A DNA stretch of 64,000 nt from Streptomyces qinglanensis. Its GTDB lineage: Bacteria; Actinomycetota; Actinomycetes; Streptomycetales; Streptomycetaceae. The stretch spans positions 1 through 64,000 of the forward strand of contig NZ_FOGO01000021.1 of assembly GCF_900111245.1 (NCBI RefSeq). The letters are read 5' to 3'. This document shows positions 16,281 to 23,640 of the stretch, piece by piece (positions within the stretch are counted from its first letter, which is position 1; each line of letters starts with the position of its first letter). The notes under the pieces are model-generated. The model saw only the letters and a list, made by a program, of their open reading frames with translations, had not been told where the DNA came from and did not search any database. The position numbers and the translations under genes are program-made.

Positions 16281-16817
16281 TCAGTGGTGGACGTGGGCCG
16301 CGATGGTGCGGGCGCACTCCGCGGAGGGGGTGCGGGTGGTGTCGACCTGGAGGTCGTAGCGCACGCCTTGGTGCACCAGCTCTGCCTGGGAGGCGGCCAT
16401 TCCGCGGACGCGGTCGCCGCGGACCTGTTCGCGGGCCGCGGCGACCGCGCTCTCGCAGCGGACGCCGACCCACAGCACCTCCAGTCCGCGAAGGGCGTGC
16501 TGCCACCGCCGCTGCGAAGCACCGCCGCCGAGGAAGACCTCGTCGACGACGACCCGGGCTCCCGCGCCGGCCATCGCCGCGACGCCGGCCATCCACGCGG
16601 CCTCCACCTCCCGGAACCGCGGCCCGACGCTCACTCCGCCGTCCGCCGCGAATCCGATGCCGGTGTCCCCGTTCCGCAGCGACGCGGGCATGGCCTCGAT
16701 CAGGTCGTCGACTCCGAGAGCGAGCCAGGGCTCGGGCAGGGTGGCCTGCAGGCTTCTGGCGAGCTCCGACGTGCCGGAGCTGGAGCCGCCGTTGAGCACG
16801 ATCACGTGGGTGGTCAC
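16281..16817 (-). CDS. Chloramphenicol phosphotransferase-like protein with altered P-loop
   Basis: A 178-residue protein closely resembling, along its whole length, the chloramphenicol 3-O-phosphotransferase of S. venezuelae as I recall it: VIVLNGGSSSG, LPEPWLALGVDDLIEAMP (with the catalytic Asp), GARVVVDEVFLGGG, LWVGVRCES and the C-terminal CARTIAAHV. The P-loop of that enzyme reads GGSSAGKS; here it reads GGSSSGTS, so the phosphate-gripping Lys is Thr. The GTG at 16817 is taken as start because homology begins there. It may be a divergent kinase, a phosphate-binding protein or an inactive enzyme. No antibiotic gene cluster surrounds it. Confidence 0.85.
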   Translation of the reverse strand: MTTHVIVLNGGSSSGTSELARSLQATLPEPWLALGVDDLIEAMPASLRNGDTGIGFAADGGVSVGPRFREVEAAWMAGVAAMAGAGARVVVDEVFLGGGASQRRWQHALRGLEVLWVGVRCESAVAAAREQVRGDRVRGMAASQAELVHQGVRYDLQVDTTRTPSAECARTIAAHVHH

Positions 16818-17174
16818 GGCGCCACGGTAGAGGGCGCCCTCCCGGTGGGCGCAACGGCTTTCCCGGGGGCTGTCGGCAGCCGGCCGGAGAGCGGACCGGT
16901 GCCGCTCCGGCCAGGTGGGCGGTCCGCCGGACACGGTTGCTCCCGCAGGGGCTGCCCTCGGCCCCTCTCGCCCGCCGCCGGACGGCGGCACAGCGCAGGC
17001 CCCCGCTCGCCGGACGGCTCCGGCGGGTGGGGGCCTGCGCGCTGCTGGTGCCGCTGCCGCGGGCGTGCGCGGTCCGCGGGTGCGCGGTGGAGCGAGCACG
17101 GCCCTCCGGTCCGACGCCGGGCTGGAAGCGCCGGGGAGGGCGTTCCCGGCCCGGAACGGGCCGGGAACGGTCGT
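16818..17174. other. Non-coding gap
   Basis: These 357 bp lie upstream of the phosphotransferase-like gene. Reading frames in it are GC artefacts with biased Arg/Pro composition. It should contain the promoter for the minus-strand gene at 16817. Nothing else was recognised. Confidence 0.4.
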
Positions 17175-17558
17175 TCAGAGGTCGCCCTGCAGGTAGGAGC
17201 GGGCGGCCCCCATGACGTCCTTGAACCGCTCCTCCGCGATGGCCTGCACCGGAGCGTCGTCCTCCAGTTGGGGGTTCATCCCGATCATCCAGGCGCGGGC
17301 GACGTGGGAGTTCTCGCCGTTCTCGATGAGCTTGAACACCTGGTAGGCGGTGCGCAGCCGGAGTTCGGAATCGATCCGGGGCACGTTGTTGCCCTTGCAC
17401 CACTTGCCGACCTGCTTGGGGTCCTCGATGCCCGCGATGAGGGCCGTCACCCGTTGGCCGAAGTTGTCCTGCAGGAAGCGCGCGACATCCGCGACGGTCC
17501 GCTCCGCGGTGTCGCGGTGTGCTCGGGCTTCTGCGGCTGGCTCTCGCTGTGTCTGCAT
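17175..17558 (-). CDS. DUF2384/MbcA-ParS-like antitoxin or regulator
   Basis: A 127-residue protein. The C-terminal two thirds (FGQRVTALIAGIEDPKQVGKW, RLRTAYQVFKLIENGENSHV, ARAWMIGMNPQLEDDAPVQA) fit the toxin-binding domain found in MbcA, ParS and Xre antitoxins, which neutralise RES-domain toxins. The first 30 residues are charged and helical. The ATG at 17558 follows GAGGAGACC. A RES protein lies upstream on the same strand, 640 bp away, so the two probably form a toxin-antitoxin pair, although the order and spacing are unusual. Confidence 0.75.
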   Translation of the reverse strand: MQTQREPAAEARAHRDTAERTVADVARFLQDNFGQRVTALIAGIEDPKQVGKWCKGNNVPRIDSELRLRTAYQVFKLIENGENSHVARAWMIGMNPQLEDDAPVQAIAEERFKDVMGAARSYLQGDL

Positions 17559-18197
17559 GGTCTCCTCATTCCCCCCGGCAGGTCAGTCCGGGCGGGCCGT
17601 GCGAACTGGTCGCGGAAGGTCACTGAAGGCTGTGTGCGGGCTGTTGGAGGCGCAGGGTGCGCGGTGACAGCGACTGCTGTGCCGCGGGGCGGGCCCGCGT
17701 CCGGGACGTGCCTGTCCCCGCACCGGCGGTCGTCGGGTTCGCGAGCGAGCGGCGGGACGCTCCGAAGGCGCTCGTCGCGCCTGGCGTGCTCGGATCCCGA
17801 GGGCGCGGGGCCTGGACAAGTGCATAGTCGGCGTGCTCAACATGCCTTCTCCCTGCTCCTGATGGAAGGAGACTACCCTTGACCACACCCCATACTCCAG
17901 ATTTTTCCCACTCTAAAAGACCCTTAAAACCCCCTCGAATCCCCCTCTGATCTCCCCTCAGGTCTCTGGCCAGGCCACATGCGAGCAGGAGGGAGAGTTG
18001 CCGACGGCGGGATCGAGACAGCAGCCGGCAGATTGACTCAATCCGGGTGACGAGTCGTACGGCCGATCGTCCCGGCGGCACCGCCGGGGTCCCGGGCGGC
18101 CGAGTCCTCCTCCGCCACCGGCCGCCTCGCCGGCGGGGCGCCGCTCCCGCCCCCGTCCGACAGGGTCACGGGGCTGCCCGCCGGCCGGTCCGCAGCC
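17559..18197 (-). other. Gap between RES gene and antitoxin, with a doubtful small ORF
   Basis: This 639-bp stretch has an unusually AT-rich core (about 17880-17960), where a promoter for the antitoxin is plausible. Two overlapping minus-strand frames are open. One (stop at 17583) has an ATG at 17848 preceded by AGGAGCAGGGAGAAGG but an implausible Arg/Pro content. The other (stop at 17620) has better third-position GC and composition, ending LSPRTLRLQQPAHSLQ, but no clear start. Either could be a small unknown protein; neither is recognised. Confidence 0.3.
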
Positions 18198-18890
18198 TCA
18201 CCAGACCGTCAGACCGAACTCACGAGCGACTTCCTGCAACTCGGGGGACTCCGCGAGGATCGGCCGCCGCTCCACCTCCTCGATCTCCGGGCCGCTCAGG
18301 AGCGCCCAGCACCGGCGCCCGCCGTATCCGGAGCGGAAGGCGATCCCCTGGATCAGTTGGTGGCCCTGCGTGTCGCGCTGGGCCACGCTCCAGGCGGCGA
18401 TCTGCCGGGTGATCCGCCGGTCCGTGCCGTGCAGGTCGTGGTCCGAGAGAGAGTCCGCGGCGACCCAGTCGCCCAGTTCGCTCTTCAGCTCTTCGCCGAG
18501 GAACCGCCGGGTGTCCTCGGACTCGACGTCCAGGAACCGCCCCTCGGCGGGCGGCCGGAGCCGCACCAGGATGCGTTCGTTCCGCCAGCTCGACGGCAGG
18601 TGCCCCGGCCGCATCCGGCCGCCGCCCTCGGACAGCCCGTCCTGGGCCATCAGGCGGCGCATCCGCGGATGGACGCGGAACGGCGCCAGGGCCTCCGCGT
18701 AGCAGCCGGTGGTCTCAGTGCAGGTGTAGAGCATCCCGTAGCTGAAGAGACTGAACCTTCCCGCACCCGAGCCGCCCGTGGTCTCCGGCTCGACCCTGTT
18801 GTAGCGCAGGGGTTCGGCCGCCCTGCCGAGTCGCCAGACACCGCGCTCCGGGGGGCGGACCAGCGTGACGGGAGGAAGATGACTGGTCAT
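18198..18890 (-). CDS. RES family NAD+ phosphorylase (putative toxin)
   Basis: A 230-residue RES-domain protein. The residues that line the active site in MbcT/ParT-type enzymes can be recognised: Arg45 in GRFSLFS, Tyr55 in MLYTCTE and Glu66 in CYAEAL, followed by the C-terminal FRSGYGGRRCWALL motif. Such proteins degrade NAD+ (or modify a target using NAD+) and are toxic unless bound by a DUF2384-type antitoxin; a candidate is encoded downstream at 17175-17558. The ATG at 18890 follows GAGGAGG. The protein is cytoplasmic. In most known pairs the antitoxin gene comes first. Confidence 0.85.
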   Translation of the reverse strand: MTSHLPPVTLVRPPERGVWRLGRAAEPLRYNRVEPETTGGSGAGRFSLFSYGMLYTCTETTGCYAEALAPFRVHPRMRRLMAQDGLSEGGGRMRPGHLPSSWRNERILVRLRPPAEGRFLDVESEDTRRFLGEELKSELGDWVAADSLSDHDLHGTDRRITRQIAAWSVAQRDTQGHQLIQGIAFRSGYGGRRCWALLSGPEIEEVERRPILAESPELQEVAREFGLTVW

Positions 18891-18910
18891 CGCGGCCTCC
18901 TCGGCGTTCC

Positions 18911-18960
18911 GGCGCCGGTGCCGGTGCCGGCTCCGGAGCCGGAGCCGGAGCCGGAGCCGG
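18911..18960. repeat. 6-bp tandem array upstream of the RES gene
   Basis: Hexamers of GCCGGT (three) then GCCGGA/GCCGGC-type (about five) run from 18911 to 18960, together forming a possible long inverted repeat. It is 20-70 bp upstream of the RES start, inside the likely leader, and could alter expression if copy number varies. The rest of the 18891-19369 gap shows no credible gene; the plus-strand frame at 19010-19414 looks spurious. Confidence 0.8.
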
Positions 18961-19369
18961 TCTGCAGCGCTGTGCTGCGGGAGCGGACGTCGCGGGCGTC
19001 CGACGCGTCGTGGCGGGCCGGTGGGGTCAGGAAGACGGTCATGAGTCCTTGCGGCAGGTGCGGGCAGAGGTGCGCCGAGAGGCGGGTCGTCCATTGTCGC
19101 GCAGCGGGACCAACGGGTGGGGACGTACGGAAGTGCCCAGCGGGGGCTCACAGTTGAGGCATGGAGGCGCGGAGAGGGCGCATGCATCCGGTGCCAAGTC
19201 CCGCGCACTCGACGCGCGTGGTCCCGGGGCCCGCCCCACTCGGCGTCCGGCAGACCCCAGGGGCTTCATCCGACGAGAGGGACGCAGTGGGCTCGGCCGG
19301 CCGCTCTTCCCGGTCCCCGCGCCGTTCGCCGAGCTCCTGCTGCCGGATCGGCCCCCGAGTCCGCGGAGA

Positions 19370-20338
19370 CTACTGCGCCGACGCCCCGCGATGCAGTACG
19401 TGCCGGTTGAGTGAGTCCGGGTCGCCGATCCAGTGGAAGAGGGTGGGCTGTTCTTCGGTACCGCCGAAGTCCCAGCCGTTGGGCTCCGTGCAGTCGCTGA
19501 CGTCGAGATCGAGCTGCGGGGTTCCGGACGGCGAGGTGCCCTTCGCCCATGAGCCGGAGCCACTGCAGTGCCCGGATACGTCCGCGCCGTCCGCCGTCTC
19601 CGCTCCATGGACTCCCAGCTCGTCGGCCACCGCGGTGCCGTCGGCCCGGAGGGTGAGGGTGCCGCCTCGGTCGTCGCTCCAGGTGCCGACGAGCTGCGCG
19701 TCGGTGAGCCGTGGCGGCTCGTACTCCTGGAGCAGGCCGGTCCCGTAGGCTGCCACGCCGCCGACGAAGACCACCGCTGACAGCGCCAGTCCGCAGCCGA
19801 GGACCGCCGCGGCCAGCCCGAACCGGGCAGGGTTGCCGCGCAGGACGGTCACGGTCCGGCTGCACAGGACGGCGGGCACCAGGCCGAGGAACGCCACGAG
19901 AAGTACCAGCGGGAGCGCAGTCCAACTGCCCCCGAGAAGCGCCGTCGGCACCCCGATGCACAGGGCTGCAGCCGCGGCGACCGCGCCGCACACAGCCAGG
20001 CACCAGCGCACTGTCTCCGTCCGCTCCTTCCTGCGGGCCGACCAGCGCGACAGCTGTACGACCGGCAGGACGACCGCAGCCGAGCCGGCAAGCCCCGCCA
20101 GGCCGAGCACGACCATGGCGATCACGGCACCGAGGAGATATCCGATGTAGGCCCCGAAGCCACCGGCGATGTAGTGCTCGTCCCGCAGGCCCACCAGGAA
20201 GAAGACGACCAGCGCGAAGACTCCCTCCGCCGACAGGGCCACGGCACCAGTCAGCCACACGGCCGTCCAGCCCGCGCCGCCGACGCGCTCCGGTGCTGGA
20301 GGGGTCCTTCCTTGCCTCTCCACCGTCCCGTGTGCCAT
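19370..20338 (-). CDS. Hypothetical membrane protein with C-terminal extracytoplasmic domain
   Basis: A 322-residue protein with about five hydrophobic segments between residues 25 and 215, then a soluble C-terminal domain of about 100 residues. The soluble part (LVGTWSDDRGGTLTLRADGT, then two Cys in SGHCSGSG and VSDCTEPNGW that could pair) looks like a small beta-rich lipocalin- or META-like ligand fold, typical of streptomycete proteins of unknown role, and would face outside. The function is not recognised. It has no obvious operon partner and is followed by the WD40 gene region upstream. Confidence 0.7.
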   Translation of the reverse strand: MAHGTVERQGRTPPAPERVGGAGWTAVWLTGAVALSAEGVFALVVFFLVGLRDEHYIAGGFGAYIGYLLGAVIAMVVLGLAGLAGSAAVVLPVVQLSRWSARRKERTETVRWCLAVCGAVAAAAALCIGVPTALLGGSWTALPLVLLVAFLGLVPAVLCSRTVTVLRGNPARFGLAAAVLGCGLALSAVVFVGGVAAYGTGLLQEYEPPRLTDAQLVGTWSDDRGGTLTLRADGTAVADELGVHGAETADGADVSGHCSGSGSWAKGTSPSGTPQLDLDVSDCTEPNGWDFGGTEEQPTLFHWIGDPDSLNRHVLHRGASAQ

Positions 20339-20630
20339 CCCCGCCCTTTCCCTCGTCCGCCTCCTTCATCATGCACCTGACCGGCAGGAACGCCGTGGCC
20401 GGGGTGCCGCGCCAGAGGTCCGCGAGCGCCGTCCACACCGGCGTTCCTGCCTCCCGGGGGCAGGAACACCGGCTGGCGACAGCCGAGTTCGAGCGCTCAC
20501 CGGTGGGGTCCTGCCGCGGGCCCCGGCCCCGCGTCGGCAGGAGGTACGCGGGTGCAGGCAGGCCGGGGAACCGTCGGAGGGCGAACGGAACCCGTGGTGG
20601 TGCGGATCCGGATCCGGGGCAGCGTTCCCG

Positions 20631-20684
20631 GGAATCCCAGGAATCCCAGGGAACCCGAGCATCCCAGGGAACCCGGGAATCCCG
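20631..20684. repeat. 9-bp tandem array
   Basis: Six adjacent 9-bp units of consensus GGRAHCCCR run from 20631 to 20684. They lie in the 677-bp gap between the membrane protein and WD40 genes. Apart from this array and a doubtful small ORF at 20700, the gap shows nothing recognisable. Confidence 0.85.
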
Positions 20685-20699
20685 GTACGGCGCCCGCGG

Positions 20700-20894
20700 T
20701 TGACCGCCTCATGGTCAGCATCAGTCACGTACTGGCTCGTCCCCGCGGGCCTTCTGGACGAGGCGGTGGCACACGTGCGGGATCTGGCGGCAGCGGACGG
20801 CCGGCAGAACGGACCGCAGCCCTTCGTGGAGCCGAAGCCTTTGCCGTGCACGCCCTGGGCCGATGCGGGCGGCAGCACACCGCATCGGTCCTGA
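20700..20894 (+). CDS. Doubtful small ORF, possible gene remnant
   Basis: A 64-codon frame with sensible composition (VTYWLVPAGLLDEAVAHVRDL, then AADGRQNGPQPFVEPK) and only a TTG start. The opening faintly resembles the N-terminus of 2H phosphoesterase-like proteins, but it stops after about 60 residues, so it may be a truncated remnant. It starts just after the 9-bp array and is convergent with the WD40 gene. I would not rely on it without a homology search. Confidence 0.25.
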   Translation: MTASWSASVTYWLVPAGLLDEAVAHVRDLAAADGRQNGPQPFVEPKPLPCTPWADAGGSTPHRS

Positions 20895-21015
20895 GCCCTG
20901 GTTCCGGCCGTTCGCCCCACCCGCCCCGCCTCTCCGCTGCCTGCCCGGCGCCCTCGGGAACCCAGCCGGCCCAGGGCGCGGAGCCGCGCAGCCGCCGGAG
21001 TCGAGAAGGGGCCGC

Positions 21016-23640
21016 TCAGAGGCGCTTGTCGTCGAGGCGCAGGATCATCGTGCCCGCTTCCCCGGTGGCCAGCAGCACCGGCGCGACCGATTCCGAGGCG
21101 CGCTGCGGGGCCATTTTCAGGGTGTTGACCGGATACCCCGTCACGGCTTGCAGGAGCGGCCGGTCGACGGTGGCGTCCCACAGGTGGATGCCGGTCCTGC
21201 CCGCGACCGCGAAGACGGTGCGGCCCCGGCCGTCGGTGAACCGGGTGACGGCGGTGAGTTCGCCGTCCCCGGGGTTGAACTCCCGTACGAGGTCGACCCC
21301 GTCGTACGACCGCTCCCGTGACCGCTCCTGCCGCCCCGGCACCGGCTCCTGCCCCTGCCCCTCCCGTACCGACCAGACTTTCAGCGAGCCGTCCTGTCCG
21401 GCGGTCGCCAGTCGCAGCCCGCCGTTGTCCAGAGGGAAGAAGGCCACGTCGTTCACGGCGTGCTGCTCGCAGCGGATGGTGACCGGGTCCGACCGGTGGC
21501 CGCCGCCCGCCTCGCGCGGGGGGCGCCGCAGGTCCCAGATGCGCACATTGCCGTCGCTGCCGCCGGAGGCGAGCAGGAATCCGTGCCGGGAGTGCACCGA
21601 GGCCAGGCAGCGGACGCTGAAGACGTGCTGGGAGAAGCTGTGCACGGTCCGCCCGGTGCTCAGATCCCACACCAGGACTCTGCCGTCGGCGCCACCGCCG
21701 GCCAGCAGCGCGGTGGCGTCGTCGATCATCGGCACCAGGCACAGCGCGGGTGAGTAGTGCCCCGTCAGTGCGCGGACGGTCGAGGCAGCGCCGCCCTCGG
21801 TGAGGTCCCACAGGACGACGCTGCTGTCGCTCATCCCCGCCGCCAGCAGCAGGCGGGTGCCCAGCGGGACCCAGGCGAGCGCCGTCGAGGAGTCCCCCTC
21901 GTGGACGAGTTGCTCCGCGCCGGTCTCGATGTTCCACACCTTGGTCCGGGCTTCCTCGGCAGTGGCCAGCAGACGCATGGGCGGGGGCGAGAGGGCGCTG
22001 GCGGTGATCGGGGTCCAGACCGGCGGGGGGTTCTGCAGCGCAGCCGACGACAGCGGCCAGGTGCGGATGGTGGAGTCCAGCCCGGCGCTGTAGAGACGGG
22101 TGTGCCCGTCGCGGGTGACGGCGGTGAGGGCGGTGGCCGGGGCGGAGTGCCCGGGCAGGGCCAGGTGCAGGGGGCGCAGAGCGGGCAGTTCCCACAGCCG
22201 TACGGTGCCGTCCGCCGACGCCGAGGCGAGGGTCTGCCGATTCTCGACCTCGACGACCTGCAGCGCTGTGGCCTGAGTGGTGTCCGGCCCGGTCCCGGTC
22301 GGCGCGGGGAGGCGGAGCTGCGGTGCGGCTGCGTCGTGGAGAGCCAGTGAGCCGTCCTCCAGGGCGACCGCGTAGCGGCCGCTGCGGTCCGGCAGGGCCA
22401 GCAGCGCGCGGACGGCCGCGGGATGGCGGGAGCAGCGCGCGGTGGTGCGGCCGTCGAAGCACCCGACCGTGTCGTGCTGGGCGAACAGCAGCACCGGCGT
22501 CCCGGAGCGGGGCGGGCCCGACACCGCGGCTTCGCCGCCCCGGACCGGGGATCCGCACTCCGTGCGCGGCGGGTCCGCGGGGCCGGGCAGCCGGGTGCTC
22601 TGGAGGAGCACCGGGGCGCTTTCGAGGACGGGGAGGGGAATGTCGGCGGGCTGGAACGTGGCGGCGTCGAAGGCGGCGATGTGCCCGTCGCCGTAGGCCG
22701 CCAGGAGGGCGGGGGCGTGCTCGGACTGCTCGTGGCGGATCAGGGAAGTGACCCAGGCGCGCTCGCGGTGGTGGATCTGCCGTATCGGCCGGGCCCGGTG
22801 CGCGTCGAGCACGGTGACCCGCCCGTCGGTCCCGGCGGTGACGACGAGCCCGTCGGCCAGCGGGAGCAGATGGGTGACGGCGCCCTGGTGCAGGGCCAGG
22901 GGGGCGGCCGCCGCGGTGCCGTCCGGGCGCAGGAGGCGTACCGCGCCGTGGTCGTCCCCGGCGACGACGAGCGTGCGGCGGGGCCCGCGGGGAGTGACGG
23001 ACGTCAGGGAGGTGACGGCGGGATCGGTGAGGGCCCAGAGGTTCTCGGCGCTGGCGCAGTCGCTCCACAGCGGGGTGACCGGTGACTCCGCGAACGGTTC
23101 CGGCGGGTTGCCGCGCCGCTCCGGCGGCAGGTGCCGGGCGGTGGCGGCGTGGTGGGCCAGTTGCAGGCTGGCGAGCCGGGAGAGCGGGGTGAGGTCACGG
23201 GTGAAGGGTTCGAGTTTGGCCCACGCCTGCAGCCACTGCTGCCGTAGGGAGCTGGACTCCCCGGCCGCCAGCAGGCGGCGGACCGCGGCGCTGGTCTCCC
23301 AGGGCAGCAGGGCGGGCGGCACATGCGTGTCGTCCAGGACGTGGCCCTGGGCCGCGTGCTGGGCCAGGTGGCGGCGCAGATAGGGGTGCGGGGGGATGCT
23401 GGGGTCGTCGGGCACCAGATCGGCCAGCGCGGCGGCCAGTTTCTGCTGGATCTCCACGTGGCTGTCGGCGGGCCGGACCGCCGGTGCCTGCCGGCCGGGA
23501 CCGGGTGCCTCCTGGTGCCGCTCGGGCCGCGGGCTCTCCGCGTGCCCGTCGCGGATCTCCAGGTGGCCGCCGGAGCCCTGGATCTCCAGGTGCCCGAGAG
23601 TCTGCGGGTGCCGGTCGGGGCGCTCGGGCGGCTCGGTCAC
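21016..23640 (-). CDS. WD40 beta-propeller protein, probable sensor half of a split STAND receptor
   Basis: An 874-residue protein. The first 65 residues are low-complexity with GHLEI-type near-repeats. Next comes a helical linker (IQQKLAAALADLVPD, HPYLRRHLAQHAAQGHVLDD), which in single-chain bacterial STAND-WD40 proteins sits between the ATPase/winged-helix and the propeller. From about 215 to the end are WD40 repeats with recognisable blades such as SADGTVRLWEL, SDSSVVLWDL, GADGRVLVWDL, GSDGNVRIWDL and GQDGSLKVWSV, probably enough for one or two propellers. The GTG start at 23640 overlaps the stop of the caspase-ATPase gene (GTGA), so translation is coupled. It has no catalytic motif and probably senses the trigger. 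Confidence 0.88.
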   Translation of the reverse strand: MTEPPERPDRHPQTLGHLEIQGSGGHLEIRDGHAESPRPERHQEAPGPGRQAPAVRPADSHVEIQQKLAAALADLVPDDPSIPPHPYLRRHLAQHAAQGHVLDDTHVPPALLPWETSAAVRRLLAAGESSSLRQQWLQAWAKLEPFTRDLTPLSRLASLQLAHHAATARHLPPERRGNPPEPFAESPVTPLWSDCASAENLWALTDPAVTSLTSVTPRGPRRTLVVAGDDHGAVRLLRPDGTAAAAPLALHQGAVTHLLPLADGLVVTAGTDGRVTVLDAHRARPIRQIHHRERAWVTSLIRHEQSEHAPALLAAYGDGHIAAFDAATFQPADIPLPVLESAPVLLQSTRLPGPADPPRTECGSPVRGGEAAVSGPPRSGTPVLLFAQHDTVGCFDGRTTARCSRHPAAVRALLALPDRSGRYAVALEDGSLALHDAAAPQLRLPAPTGTGPDTTQATALQVVEVENRQTLASASADGTVRLWELPALRPLHLALPGHSAPATALTAVTRDGHTRLYSAGLDSTIRTWPLSSAALQNPPPVWTPITASALSPPPMRLLATAEEARTKVWNIETGAEQLVHEGDSSTALAWVPLGTRLLLAAGMSDSSVVLWDLTEGGAASTVRALTGHYSPALCLVPMIDDATALLAGGGADGRVLVWDLSTGRTVHSFSQHVFSVRCLASVHSRHGFLLASGGSDGNVRIWDLRRPPREAGGGHRSDPVTIRCEQHAVNDVAFFPLDNGGLRLATAGQDGSLKVWSVREGQGQEPVPGRQERSRERSYDGVDLVREFNPGDGELTAVTRFTDGRGRTVFAVAGRTGIHLWDATVDRPLLQAVTGYPVNTLKMAPQRASESVAPVLLATGEAGTMILRLDDKRL

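Noticed and set aside
14376..17882. 1168-codon plus-strand frame opposite the HelD-like gene
   Set aside because: No domain and skewed composition; shadow of real minus-strand genes.
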